Source: Chloroflexota bacterium
GTDB taxonomy: Bacteria > Chloroflexota > JAJPGV01
DNA: 64,000 nt
Assembly: GCA_021325635.1 (NCBI GenBank)
Contig: JAJPGV010000027.1
Coordinates: 62,001-126,000 of the forward strand
Direction of reading: 5' to 3'
This document shows positions 52,015 through 62,458 of this stretch, piece after piece. The translations under genes and the position numbers were made by a program. The notes below the pieces were generated by a model, which was not told the DNA's origin, did no database searches, and was given only the letters and a program-made list of their open reading frames with translations. The first letter of the stretch is position 1, and every line of letters starts with the position of its first letter.

Positions 52015-52635
52015 TTGCTGCAGCGCGTCGAGATTCCCATCTCCCACGGCAGGCTCGAAGGGCTCCTACAGACGGGTGAGCCCGACGCCAAGCTCGCCGC
52101 CATCGTGTGCCATCCGCATCCGCAGTTCGGTGGCACGATGCACACCAAGACCGTTTTCCACGCTGCCAAGGCGTTCGGCTCCCTGGGCTGGCCGGTGCTG
52201 CGCTTCAACTTCCGCGGCGTGGGCGCCAGCAGCGGCGCTTACGATGACGGCATCGGCGAGCAGGACGACGTGCGCGCCGCGCTCGACTTCATGGGACGCG
52301 ATGGCATCGTGCTGGCCGGCTTTTCGTTCGGATCCGTGGTTGGGCTCACGGTCGGGGCAGCGGACCCGCGCGTGCCGGCGCTGTGCGCTGTCGGCCTGCC
52401 GGTGTCAACGACGCCGCTGTCGCTGGAAGCGATCCGCCAGTCGACGAAGCCCAAACTGTTCGTGCAGGGCGAGCTGGACGAATACGGCCCGCCGGCCGGC
52501 ATGAGGCGCTGGTTCGCCGGCGTCGCGGAGCCGAAGACCCTCGAGATCGTCGAGGGCGCGGACCACTTCTTCAACCAACACGCCGAGCCGCTCAAGGCGG
52601 CCATCATCAACTATTTCGGAGCGCTCAGTGTCTAA
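52015..52635 (+). CDS. Alpha/beta hydrolase (dienelactone-hydrolase-like small hydrolase)
   Basis: The 206-residue protein starts at TTG 52015. It has VCHPHPQFGGTMHTKTVFHA (oxyanion region), LRFNFRGVGASSGAYDDGIG, the nucleophile elbow GFSFGSVVG, the acid in QGELDEYGPP and the His in GADHFFNQHAEPL. This pattern matches the small COG2945-type hydrolases whose substrates are mostly unknown. Its last 8 bases overlap the next gene. Confidence 0.86.
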   Translation: MLQRVEIPISHGRLEGLLQTGEPDAKLAAIVCHPHPQFGGTMHTKTVFHAAKAFGSLGWPVLRFNFRGVGASSGAYDDGIGEQDDVRAALDFMGRDGIVLAGFSFGSVVGLTVGAADPRVPALCAVGLPVSTTPLSLEAIRQSTKPKLFVQGELDEYGPPAGMRRWFAGVAEPKTLEIVEGADHFFNQHAEPLKAAIINYFGALSV

Positions 52636-53623
52636 CAACCTTCCCCTGACCGTGGCCTGCCACGGATACGACCGCGTCCAGGCGTTGAGAGACGGAACAA
52701 TCCGGGCTGAGGGTATCGATCTGCGCATGATCGACCTGCCGGTCGAGGAGATCTTCTGGCGACAGCTGCACCATTTCGAGTTCGACGTCTCCGAGGTCTC
52801 CCTCTCGTCCTACGTCATGGGCCGCTCGCGCGACCAGCTGCCGCTCATCGCCATCCCCGTCTTCCCCTCGCGCTACTTCCGGCACAACTGCATCTTCGTG
52901 AACCCGGCCAAGGGCATCAAGCGGCCCGAGGACCTGAAGGGCAAGCGCATGGCCGTGCCGGAATACCAGATGACGGCCGCGGTGTGGGCACGCGGTCTGC
53001 TGCAGGACGATTACGGCGTGCACCCGCGGGACGTCGAGTGGTTCACCGGCGGCGTGTCCGATCCCGGCCGCGAGGAGAAGCTGGCGCTGGAGCTGCCGCC
53101 GGACGTGCACGTGACCCCGATCCCGACCCATCGCACGCTCAACGAGATGCTCGAGTCAGGCGAGCTGGACGCCTACATGGGCGCGCGCATCCCGCCCGTG
53201 GCCAACAGAGGGGACGGCACGCTCGTCCGCCTGTTCCCCGACTTCGAGACGGTCGAGGCCGAATACTACCGGCGAACGCACATCTTCCCGATCATGCACG
53301 TGCTGGCCATCCGTCAGGACGTGTACGAGGCCAACCCGTGGATCGCCATGAACCTGTACAAAGCCTTCCTGGCGGCCAAGAACCACTGCCTGCGCGAGAT
53401 GGATCACACCTCGGCCCTGCAATACGCCCTACCCTGGATGTGGCCGGGGCTGGAGCGAGCCAAGGCGCTGATCGGCCCCGACTTCTGGCCCTACGGCGTC
53501 GACCAGAGCCGTCCGACGCTGGAGAAGTTCGTCGAGTACTCCTACGAACAGGGCCTGTCCCGCCGCCGCATGACCGTTGAAGAGCTCTTCGCCCCCAACA
53601 CCCTCGACGAATTCAAGATCTAG
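52628..53623 (+). CDS. 4,5-dihydroxyphthalate decarboxylase-like, periplasmic-binding-fold protein
   Basis: The 331-residue protein lacks a signal peptide but has the binding-protein fold. Segments VACHGYDRVQALRDGTIRAE, VEEIFWRQLHHFEFDVSEVS, SRYFRHNCIFVNPAKGIKRP and EWFTGGVSDPGREEKLALEL are characteristic of the dihydroxyphthalate decarboxylase-annotated family. Few members have proven activity; several may bind or transform aromatic acids. GTG 52628 overlaps the hydrolase stop, so the two are translated together and may act on the same compound. Confidence 0.8.
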   Translation: MSNNLPLTVACHGYDRVQALRDGTIRAEGIDLRMIDLPVEEIFWRQLHHFEFDVSEVSLSSYVMGRSRDQLPLIAIPVFPSRYFRHNCIFVNPAKGIKRPEDLKGKRMAVPEYQMTAAVWARGLLQDDYGVHPRDVEWFTGGVSDPGREEKLALELPPDVHVTPIPTHRTLNEMLESGELDAYMGARIPPVANRGDGTLVRLFPDFETVEAEYYRRTHIFPIMHVLAIRQDVYEANPWIAMNLYKAFLAAKNHCLREMDHTSALQYALPWMWPGLERAKALIGPDFWPYGVDQSRPTLEKFVEYSYEQGLSRRRMTVEELFAPNTLDEFKI

Positions 53624-53640
53624 GGGTCAGGGGATAGGGC

Positions 53641-54618
53641 TCAGCGAAACTCCTTGAGGTGCGCGGTGGCGGCCGCGGTGCGCAGCTTGCGCAGGGCTTC
53701 GTTCTCGATCTGGCGCACGCGCTCGCGGGTTAGGCCCAGCTGCTCGCCGATCTTCTCCAGCGGGTACACCTGTCCGTCGCCCAGGCCGAAGCGCAGCTGC
53801 AGGACCAGCCGCTCGCGGTTGCTGAGCGTTTCCTGCAGAGCGTGGTTGGCCTCCTCCTTCAGCGTGCGCTCGAAGGCGCGCTCCTCAGGGGCGATCGCGT
53901 TCTCATCCGGCAGCAGGTCGCCCAGCACGTCCGTCTCGTCCTCGCCCACGGGCGTTTCCAGGGACACTGGGGCCGCGGCGCTGCGCAGCATCTCGTCAAG
54001 CTCGACCACGGTCACGCCCAACTCCTGGGCCACCTCTTCCTCGGTCGGATCGCGGCCCAGGGTCTGTGTCAGCCGCTCTGTCGCGTCGCGCACCTTGGTA
54101 ATCGCCTGGCCCATCAAGATGGGCAGGCGGATCGTTCGGCTGCGCTCCGCCAAGGCGCGGGTGATCGCCTGGCGGATCCACCACGTGGCATAGGTCGAGA
54201 AGCGGTAGCCGCGGCGCCAGTCGAACTTCTGCACCGCCCGCATCAAGCCGATGTTGCCTTCCTGGATCAGGTCCAGCAGCGAGAAGCCGCGACCTTGATA
54301 CTTCTTGGCGATATTGACCACCAGGCGCAGGTTGGCGAGGATGAAATGCTGCATGGCATCCATATCGCCGTCTTCAATGCGCTTGGCCAGGTCTACTTCC
54401 TGGGCGGCGGTGAGCAGCGGCACAGGCCGGATCTCACGCAGGTAGGTCGCCAGGGCGTCGTCCGCTCCCGGCTCTTCCTCAACCTCTTCGAGCTCGGCCT
54501 TCACCCGCGCATCGCGGAAGTCGATGTCCTCCACGATCCGCTCACCGTACGGCCCCTCAGCCTTCAAAGGGTCCTGCACGGCCATGTTTCGGTCCAAGTT
54601 GTTTTGTTTATCACTCAT
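53641..54618 (-). CDS. Sigma-70 family RNA polymerase sigma factor (RpoD/SigA type)
   Basis: The 325-residue protein has region 1.2 ([20 protein letters not shown]), region 2 ([40 protein letters not shown]), region 3 and region 4 with [20 protein letters not shown]. It lacks the long region 1.1 and non-conserved insert. That suits a short SigA or a group 2 sigma; which of these cannot be settled from one window. I use ATG 54618, three bases inside the track's TTG. The leader shows no strong Shine-Dalgarno. Confidence 0.9.
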   Translation of the reverse strand: MSDKQNNLDRNMAVQDPLKAEGPYGERIVEDIDFRDARVKAELEEVEEEPGADDALATYLREIRPVPLLTAAQEVDLAKRIEDGDMDAMQHFILANLRLVVNIAKKYQGRGFSLLDLIQEGNIGLMRAVQKFDWRRGYRFSTYATWWIRQAITRALAERSRTIRLPILMGQAITKVRDATERLTQTLGRDPTEEEVAQELGVTVVELDEMLRSAAAPVSLETPVGEDETDVLGDLLPDENAIAPEERAFERTLKEEANHALQETLSNRERLVLQLRFGLGDGQVYPLEKIGEQLGLTRERVRQIENEALRKLRTAAATAHLKEFR

Positions 54619-54758
54619 CAATAGATACGAACGAAGGCCCGCAAACGATGTGCCATCTCCCCCTATTCATCATCTTCCAAAAGCTCGCGAGAGGCAATAG
54701 GCCTTCTGGCTGATAGCAGGGGACCTGAATGGCCCAAACGCAGGCTCCATGCCCGCGC

Positions 54759-55847
54759 TTAGCCCCAGACGCTGCGCGCCGTCCGAACGACCAGTTCCAG
54801 CTTGCGGCGCTGGTCGTCCCAGTCGATCGGGTTGCCCGTCGCGATGGGAGCAAAGCCGCACCCTGGGCTCAGCGCCAGCCGATCGAGCGGCACCTGCCGG
54901 GCCGCTTCCTCAATCCGCCGCCGCAGCAGGCCCGCGGACTCGAGCTCGGCGCGTCCGGCATCGATCAGCCCCAGGACGACGGTCTTATCCGCTGGGACGA
55001 AGCGCAGCGGCTCGAATGCGCATCGTTCCGTGTCGCACCGCAGCAGAAAGCGATCGACGTCCAGTGCCCCAAACAGCGTTTCGGCTACCCGGTGCGCGCC
55101 AGCCTGAGCCAGCAAGCCGCCGCCGGCTTCACCACATACGTGCAGCCCGAGCGTGAGACCGGGGCGCCTCATGCCTGCCAGGCAGCTGTTGTCGGCTTCG
55201 ACAGCCAGCTGCAGCCAGCGGTCCGCAGCGACACCTTCGGCCTGCATCTGCCGTAGCTCCGGGCCGGCGCAGCGGGCGTACCGCGGAGCGTCGAGCTGAA
55301 GGTAGGGCACGCCCAGCGCTGCCAGCGCCGAAAGCTCGTCCCGCACGATGCCCGCCAGATCGCGCAGCATGTCCTGCACGGCTGGATAGGCCGGGCCGCT
55401 GATCTCCGGCCGGAAGCAGGGCATGAACGTCGAGGGCGCGGGCAGCGTGACCTTGAAGGCGGCGCCGGCGTGGCGCTGCAGGAACTTGGCCTGCTCCAGG
55501 GCGAGCGGGCGGCGCCGCCGCAGCTTGCCGCACACGACGTACTCCTCGCTTGGCTCTGAGCTTCCGGCGCGTCCCGCCCATGGCGGCGAGACAGCGCGCC
55601 GCTCGAAACCTTCGATCCCTTCGGCCACGTCCGTCAGCCACCCCCCGCGGCGGAGCTCGCCATCCGTCAGGATGTCGATGCCCGTCTGGCGCTGAACCGC
55701 CAGGATCTCGAGGATGGCCCGATCCTCCTCGTAACGCAGGTCCGAGGGACCTATCTTGCCCTCGGCGAAGTCCGCCCGCGCCTTCAACAGGTCGGGAGGC
55801 CGGAGCAGGCTGCCAACCTGATCCGCCCGATAGGTGGCGCGGCTCAC
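54759..55847 (-). CDS. Core methionine synthase-like protein (COG0620), copy 2
   Basis: The 362-residue protein matches only the C-terminal catalytic barrel of cobalamin-independent methionine synthase: DQVGSLLRPPDLLKAR, ILTDGELRRGGWLTDV, LQLDAPRYARCAGP, the zinc motif GLHVCGEAGGG and Cys in LSPGCGFAP. The N-terminal MetE half that binds methyl-folate is absent. It starts at GTG 55847, 1 base after the stop of the neighbouring paralogue, so the pair is co-translated. Zinc ligands look intact. The donor of the methyl group is unknown. Confidence 0.85.
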   Translation of the reverse strand: MSRATYRADQVGSLLRPPDLLKARADFAEGKIGPSDLRYEEDRAILEILAVQRQTGIDILTDGELRRGGWLTDVAEGIEGFERRAVSPPWAGRAGSSEPSEEYVVCGKLRRRRPLALEQAKFLQRHAGAAFKVTLPAPSTFMPCFRPEISGPAYPAVQDMLRDLAGIVRDELSALAALGVPYLQLDAPRYARCAGPELRQMQAEGVAADRWLQLAVEADNSCLAGMRRPGLTLGLHVCGEAGGGLLAQAGAHRVAETLFGALDVDRFLLRCDTERCAFEPLRFVPADKTVVLGLIDAGRAELESAGLLRRRIEEAARQVPLDRLALSPGCGFAPIATGNPIDWDDQRRKLELVVRTARSVWG

Positions 55848-55848
55848 G

Positions 55849-56919
55849 CTAGACGGCGCCGGCCGAAGGAGGCCGGCCGGTGATCTCGGTCCGAACCATT
55901 TCCGCTCCCGCCACCATCGCCCGGAGCTTGCGGAATGCCGCCTCCTGCGGCACGTGGCGCAGCCCGCAATCGGGATTCACGTACACACGTTCGGCCGGGA
56001 GGTAGTCGAGGACCTGGCGGATGCGCTGCGCCACCAGCTCCGGGGACTCCACCTCGGCGCTCTTCACGTCGATGACGCCCACGCCCAGCTCGAACGGGAA
56101 GTCGTACTCGCGCAGCAGGTCGAGGTCGTCGGGCCCTTTGCGGGCGAACTCCAAGGTGAGCTGGTGCACGTGAGCATCCAAAATCGCCGGAAAGAGGTAG
56201 CGATAGCTGCCCTCGAAGTTGGGCTTGCCGTAGCGGTTGCCGTAGCAGATGTGCAGCCCTCGATGCGCCTCCACGCCGTCGAACAGGACGTTGATCGCCT
56301 GCACTCCCCAGCCAATGTCCTCGGGAAAGCCCGACAGGTACGGCTCGTCGGCCTGAACGTAGTCGGCGCCGGCAGCCACCAGCGTCTTGAGCTCGGCGTT
56401 CATGATCCGGGCGACGTCCATGGCCAGCTCACAGTCGCTGCCGTAGAACTCGTTGCGGACACGCCGCATCAGGGAAAACGGCCCGGTGACCGAATACTTG
56501 ACACGCTTGGCAGTGTGCGTCCGTACGAAGCGGAACTCGTCGGTGAGCCGCAGCGTGCCCATCGGCAGGCGGTGCCGGACCACGCTGTCGTAGTAGTCGT
56601 AGAAGTACGGCTTGGCGCGCTGGTCGATCTCCACTCCCGGCATACGCGAGGTGAAGTAATCGATCATATTGTCGCGCCGGAGCTCACCGTCGGAGACGAT
56701 GTCGATGCCCGCCAGTTCCTGGTCTTTCAGCGCCGCCTTGACCACCACGTCGTGGATCTGGTCCAGGTACTCGCCCGACATGCGGCGCTGGAAATAGTCC
56801 GTCTTAGCCCGCTCCAGCCATTCGGGAATAGAGTAGGAGCCCACAACGGTCGTCGGCAGCAGCGGCAGAGCCGGCGCGACCTTCCCGGCCTCGGATTGAT
56901 CGCTGATTGCTACGTGCAC
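55849..56919 (-). CDS. Core methionine synthase-like protein (COG0620), copy 1
   Basis: The 356-residue protein is a single MetE-type barrel: TTVVGSYSIPEWLERAKTDY, IVSDGELRRDNMIDYFTSRM, YVQADEPYLSGFPEDIGW, zinc HxC in RGLHICYGNRYG and Cys in VNPDCGLRHVP. It lies 56 bases downstream of metK in the same direction, then the second paralogue. Homocysteine to methionine is the likely reaction, closing the SAM cycle encoded upstream, perhaps with an unusual methyl donor as in MesA-D-type short enzymes. Confidence 0.86.
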   Translation of the reverse strand: MHVAISDQSEAGKVAPALPLLPTTVVGSYSIPEWLERAKTDYFQRRMSGEYLDQIHDVVVKAALKDQELAGIDIVSDGELRRDNMIDYFTSRMPGVEIDQRAKPYFYDYYDSVVRHRLPMGTLRLTDEFRFVRTHTAKRVKYSVTGPFSLMRRVRNEFYGSDCELAMDVARIMNAELKTLVAAGADYVQADEPYLSGFPEDIGWGVQAINVLFDGVEAHRGLHICYGNRYGKPNFEGSYRYLFPAILDAHVHQLTLEFARKGPDDLDLLREYDFPFELGVGVIDVKSAEVESPELVAQRIRQVLDYLPAERVYVNPDCGLRHVPQEAAFRKLRAMVAGAEMVRTEITGRPPSAGAV

Positions 56920-56975
56920 CTGGCCGAGTATGACGGGAGCTGAGCGCTGTTCGGCGGTCGGCTCGAGCGGCGCCC

Positions 56976-58211
56976 TTACTTCAGGCCGGCCGCGGTGGCC
57001 AGCGCGTGGGCCTTGTCGGTCTCTTCCCAGGGCAGCTCCACGTCGGTGCGGCCGAAGTGGCCGTAGGCGGCGGTGGGCTGGTAGATAGGCCGGCGCAAGC
57101 GCAGGTCGCGGATGATCGCCGCCGGACGAAAATCGAAGTGCTCCAGCACCAGCTCGGTGATGCGCTCCTTGGCAACGTGCTCGGTGCCAAACGTCTCACA
57201 GAAGACCGAGAGGGGGCGGGCAACGCCGATGGCGTAGGCGATCTGCATCTCGAAGCGGTCGGCCAGGCCGGCGGCGACCACGTTCTTGGCTACGTAGCGG
57301 GCCATGTACGACGCCGAGCGATCGACCTTTGTCGGATCCTTCCCCGAGAAGGCGCCGCCGCCGTGCCGGGCCATGCCACCGTAGGTATCCACGATGATCT
57401 TTCGTCCCGTCAGCCCCGAATCGCCCTGGGGACCGCCGGTTACGAACCTGCCGGTGGGGTTGACGTAGTACTTCGTGCGGGCATCGGGGCCGACGCCGGA
57501 GCCGGCCTGCACCTTGGTCAGCACCGGCGTGATGACCAGCTCCTTCACGTCGTGGAAGATCTGGTCGTGGCTCGGCTGCGGGTCGTGCTGCGTCGAGATC
57601 ACGAGCGTATCCAGGCGGATCGGCTTGCCGTGCGAGTACTCGACCGTCACCTGGCTCTTGCCGTCCGGCCGCAGGTAGGGCAGCTGCTTCTGCTTGCGGA
57701 CGCGGGCCAGCTGGCGCACCAGCTCGTGAGCCACGGCAATGGTCATCGGCATGAGCTCCGGCGTCTCGTTGCAGGCGAAGCCAATCATCATGCCCTGGTC
57801 GCCGGCACCAATGGCATCGATCTCGTCCTCGGACATCTCGCCGGTCTTCGCCTCGAGCGCTCGATCCACGCCCATGGCGATGTCAGGCGACTGCTTGTCC
57901 AGCGCAACGCTCACGCCGCACGTATGCGCGTCGAAGCCATAGTCGGAATGGTCGTAGCCGATGTTGGCGATGGTGGAGCGCACGATGCCGGGAATGTCGG
58001 CGTAGCCGCTGGTCGTGATCTCGCCCATCACCAGCACCAGTCCGGTGGTGCAGGCCGTCTCGCAGGCCACGCGCGACATCGGATCCTGCGCCAGCAGCGC
58101 GTCGAGCACGCCGTCGGAGATCTGATCGCAGATCTTGTCGGGGTGGCCCTCGGTCACGCTCTCGCTGGTGAAAAAGCTCTGCTTGGCTTCGGTAAACGTC
58201 GTTCCGCTCAT
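56976..58211 (-). CDS. metK: S-adenosylmethionine synthetase
   Basis: Makes SAM from methionine and ATP. The 411-residue protein from ATG 58211 has [40 protein letters not shown], the [20 protein letters not shown] loop and the [21 protein letters not shown]-terminus. The longer track start overlaps ahcY and is rejected. It follows ahcY by 77 bases. Confidence 0.96.
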   Translation of the reverse strand: MSGTTFTEAKQSFFTSESVTEGHPDKICDQISDGVLDALLAQDPMSRVACETACTTGLVLVMGEITTSGYADIPGIVRSTIANIGYDHSDYGFDAHTCGVSVALDKQSPDIAMGVDRALEAKTGEMSEDEIDAIGAGDQGMMIGFACNETPELMPMTIAVAHELVRQLARVRKQKQLPYLRPDGKSQVTVEYSHGKPIRLDTLVISTQHDPQPSHDQIFHDVKELVITPVLTKVQAGSGVGPDARTKYYVNPTGRFVTGGPQGDSGLTGRKIIVDTYGGMARHGGGAFSGKDPTKVDRSASYMARYVAKNVVAAGLADRFEMQIAYAIGVARPLSVFCETFGTEHVAKERITELVLEHFDFRPAAIIRDLRLRRPIYQPTAAYGHFGRTDVELPWEETDKAHALATAAGLK

Positions 58212-58288
58212 GTGTTCATGCCGAGTAGCGAGGGCCGAGCGAAGTGCCGGAACAGCCCGGGCAATGCGCTCATCGTCTCGCGACCGCG

Positions 58289-59566
<1,278 letters not shown>

Positions 59567-59617
59567 TTAGGCTCCTCGTAAGCGCGGAATCAGCGCGCGG
59601 CGGTTCCAATCGAGCTT

Positions 59618-59638
59618 GGCGGGCATTAATTGCCCGCC
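59618..59638. repeat. Perfect 8-bp hairpin across the stop of the PfkB gene
   Basis: GGCGGGCA-TTAAT-TGCCCGCC spans the kinase stop codon, 52 bases before ahcY. It may pause or partly terminate transcription, or protect the mRNA; no U-tract is present. Confidence 0.5.
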
Positions 59639-60579
59639 AATGAGCTTACCTGCAATGCCTCGAATATCGGCTCGCCGTCGGCATCGGTAAAGTGCCGGAA
59701 GTGATCGGCGCGCTGTTCGATCTCGTCCATGGTCAGGGTCCGCAGCCGGTCAACCGAGTAGTCCTCGATAGTGAAGCTGGCCACGGTGCTGCCGTGGACG
59801 ACAGCTCGTTTCATCGCCGACAAAGAATACTCTCCGGCTCGATCCAGGTAGCCTAAAAAGCCCGCCGCGAAGGTGTCGCCCGCCCCGGTTGGGTCCTTGA
59901 CGACTTCCAACGGATAGGCTGGCGAGAAGAAGTAGGTGCGGTCGGCGAACAGCGCGGCGCCGTACTCGCCCTTCTTCGCCAGCACCACCTTGGGGCCGAG
60001 CGCCAGGATCGTCCGAGCAGCCGTTACGAGCGAGAACGTCTCGGCGTACTGCAGCGCCTCGCCTTCGTTCATCAGCACCACGTCGACCTTGCTGATGACC
60101 TCGGTCAGCTTCGGCTTATTGCTCGATATCCAGAAGTTCATGCTGTCCAGGACCTTGAGCTTCGGCCGGCGCACCTGCTCCAGCACCTTCAGTTGGAGCA
60201 CCGGGTCGATGTTGGCCAGGAACAGACACTCGGCATCACGATAGTCTTCGGGCAGCACCGGGTCGAACTCCGCGAACAGGCCGAGCTGAGTGTCCAGCGT
60301 CTGGGCATTGTTCAGGTTGTCGTACTCGTAGCGCCCCGCCCAGTGGAACGTCTGCCCGTGACGCCGCTGCAGGCCCGTTAGGTCGACGCCGCGGCCCCGC
60401 AGGAACTCGACGTGCTCCTCGGGGAAGTCGTCGCCAACGACAGCCACCAGCTTGACGTTGGTGTACAGACTGGCCGCGGTGGAGAAGTAGGTGGCCGCCC
60501 CACCCAACGCGTTCTCCACCCGGCCAAAGGGCGTCTCGACCGTGTCGAGCGCCACCGATCCAACGACCAGGATGCTCAT
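59626..60579 (-). CDS. PfkB-family kinase, probable adenosine kinase
   Basis: The 317-residue ribokinase-fold protein has ILVVGSVALDTVETPFGRVE, the GGAATYFSTAASLY substrate region, DVVLMNEGEALQYAE, and the anion hole and catalytic Asp in DPTGAGDTFAAGFLGYL. The family acts on sugars and nucleosides. Position between folD and ahcY argues for adenosine, the by-product of AhcY, as substrate; this is inference from context. Confidence 0.85.
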   Translation of the reverse strand: MSILVVGSVALDTVETPFGRVENALGGAATYFSTAASLYTNVKLVAVVGDDFPEEHVEFLRGRGVDLTGLQRRHGQTFHWAGRYEYDNLNNAQTLDTQLGLFAEFDPVLPEDYRDAECLFLANIDPVLQLKVLEQVRRPKLKVLDSMNFWISSNKPKLTEVISKVDVVLMNEGEALQYAETFSLVTAARTILALGPKVVLAKKGEYGAALFADRTYFFSPAYPLEVVKDPTGAGDTFAAGFLGYLDRAGEYSLSAMKRAVVHGSTVASFTIEDYSVDRLRTLTMDEIEQRADHFRHFTDADGEPIFEALQVSSLAGN

Positions 60580-60631
60580 ATGGCTGCCTCCGCACCGCGC
60601 ATCTGGAATTGGGAGCCGGAATGCTGTTTGT

Positions 60632-61492
60632 TCACTGACCCTGCGCCTTATGCTGTCTTATCGTCGCTTCCACGACGTTGCGTACCAGGACCGCGGCGGT
60701 CACCGGACCAGTGCCGCCGGGCACCGGTGTGATGGCGCCGGCCACCGCGGCCACGGCATCGAAGTCTACGTCGCCACGCATGCCGTGCGGCGTCATGCTC
60801 ACACCGAAGTCGATGACCACCGCGCCGGGCTGCACCATGCCGGCCGAGACCAACCCCGGCTGGCCGGCGGCGCTGACCAGGACGTCCGCCTGGCGGGTCA
60901 TCGACGCCAGGTCACGCGTCTGGCGATGACAAATCGTCACCGTGGCGCCGGCCTGGGTCAGCAGCGTCGCCATCGGCCAGCCGACCACGGCGCTGCGGCC
61001 GATCACCACGGCTCGCTTGCCCTCGACCGAGATCCCATAGTGCCGCAGGATCTCCATGCCGCCCAGCGGCGTGGCCGGGATCGACTTTGGCTTGCCCAGA
61101 GCCAGGCGGCCGACGTTCGTGCTGGAAATCCCCTCGATGTCCTTATCCGGCGGCAGCGCGTCCTGCGCGGCGATGAGGCTAAGACTGTGCGGCAGGGGCG
61201 TCGGCAGCAGGATGCCCTGCACTTCGGGATCATGGGCCAGCCGCTGTATGGCCGCGATCAGGTCATCTGTCGTGGCGCCTTGCGTCAGCTGCACCCGGCG
61301 ACTATCGATGCCTACATGGGCAAAGGCGCGCTCCACCGACCCGATGTACACGTGCGCCGCCGAGTCTTCGGCGGCCAGGATGATGGCCACGTGAGGCGGG
61401 TTGGCGCCCGCGCCGCACAACTCCTGGATCTGGTCCTTGACGGACGCCCTGATGGCCGCGGCAACGGCGTCGCCCTTCAACAAGGTGGTCAA
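60632..61492 (-). CDS. folD: Bifunctional methylene-THF dehydrogenase/methenyl-THF cyclohydrolase
   Basis: The 286-residue protein has the FolD active-site strand HVYIGSVERAFAHVGIDSRR (Tyr-x3-x Ser/Lys region with Ser in place of the usual Lys), the Gln-Gly motif VQGILLPTPLPHSL, DKDIEGISSTNVGRLA, VVIGRSAVVGWPMATLL and PVPGGTGPVTAAVLVRN. The common YvxxK catalytic Lys position reads YIGSVER, so activity may be altered. TTG 61492 is the start; it diverges from the LysR gene. Confidence 0.9.
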   Translation of the reverse strand: MTTLLKGDAVAAAIRASVKDQIQELCGAGANPPHVAIILAAEDSAAHVYIGSVERAFAHVGIDSRRVQLTQGATTDDLIAAIQRLAHDPEVQGILLPTPLPHSLSLIAAQDALPPDKDIEGISSTNVGRLALGKPKSIPATPLGGMEILRHYGISVEGKRAVVIGRSAVVGWPMATLLTQAGATVTICHRQTRDLASMTRQADVLVSAAGQPGLVSAGMVQPGAVVIDFGVSMTPHGMRGDVDFDAVAAVAGAITPVPGGTGPVTAAVLVRNVVEATIRQHKAQGQ

Positions 61493-61566
61493 CCTTATAA
61501 CTATCCGCTATCCGCGACGATTAGCGCCTCATAATCTTTTCCTCGCTCTTCCATTACACTCCACTT

Positions 61567-62454
61567 ATGAATCTCGCCCGGCTGGAGATTTTCTGCGAGG
61601 TGGTCGACCGCGGTGGCTTCACCGCCGCTGCCGAACAGCTTTCGCTCACCCAGTCGGCCGTCAGCCAGTACGTCAAAGCCCTCGAGGACCAGGTGGGCAA
61701 CGAGCTCCTGGTGCGTGAAGGCCGGCGCGTCTACCCCACCGAGGCCGGAACGGTCATCTACCAGGCCTCGCGGGAGATCTCGCGCATCTGGGAGGAGGCT
61801 CGGGTAACCCTGCAGGAGCTGCAAGGCGCCGAAGCGGGCGCCAGCCGCGTTGGCGCATCGACACCGGCCGACTACTTCCTGGCGCCGATGATTGCCCGCT
61901 TCCAGCGCGATCACCCCAAAGCCCGCGTCGTGCTCAGCGTGGACCGGCCGGAGCGCGTTATCGATCACGTGGCCCGTGGCGAGCTGGACTTCGGCTTCGT
62001 GGCGGCGACTACCCTGCCGCCGGAGCTGCTGGCGCAGCCCGTGCGCCAGGAGGAGCTCGTCGTCGTAGCGGCCCCCGACCATCCGCTGGCAGCCCGCCTC
62101 AGCGTCGAACGGATCGAGCTGCTGCGCCAGCCATTCATCTGCGCGCCAACCGGCGCCCAGCAGCGGGCCATCGTCGATGCGCAGCTGCAGGCGTTGGGCA
62201 TGGACGGCAGGCTGGTCGGCCTGGAGCTCGACAGCCCCGAGGCGGCCAAGCTGGCCGTGCTCAACGGCGCCGGGATTGCCATCCTCTTTCGGTGCTGTGT
62301 GGAGCGCGAGCTGGCCAGTGGCGCCCTCAAGCAGGTGCACGTCGGGGGGCTGTCGATGCACCACAGCATCCAGCTCATCAACCGTCCCAAGCGCCGCTTC
62401 TCCCCGCTCATGCGCCAGCTGCTGGACTACCTCATGCTCCAGGCCGCGGCGTGA
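61567..62454 (+). CDS. LysR-family transcriptional regulator
   Basis: The 295-residue protein has the LysR winged helix NLARLEIFCEVVDRGGFTAA, SLTQSAVSQYVKALEDQVGN and LLVREGRRVYPTEAGTVI, then a two-lobed effector domain (VGASTPADYFLAPMIARFQR, LDFGFVAATTLPPELLAQP). It diverges from folD across 74 bases that are AT-rich for this genome, so it may regulate the one-carbon block, itself or both. It runs straight into rarA. Confidence 0.88.
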   Translation: MNLARLEIFCEVVDRGGFTAAAEQLSLTQSAVSQYVKALEDQVGNELLVREGRRVYPTEAGTVIYQASREISRIWEEARVTLQELQGAEAGASRVGASTPADYFLAPMIARFQRDHPKARVVLSVDRPERVIDHVARGELDFGFVAATTLPPELLAQPVRQEELVVVAAPDHPLAARLSVERIELLRQPFICAPTGAQQRAIVDAQLQALGMDGRLVGLELDSPEAAKLAVLNGAGIAILFRCCVERELASGALKQVHVGGLSMHHSIQLINRPKRRFSPLMRQLLDYLMLQAAA

Positions 62455-62458
62455 CGTC

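Noticed and set aside
59567-59625. SAH or SAM riboswitch before ahcY or metK
   Set aside because: The leaders are too short and lack the conserved riboswitch core; only a simple hairpin is present.
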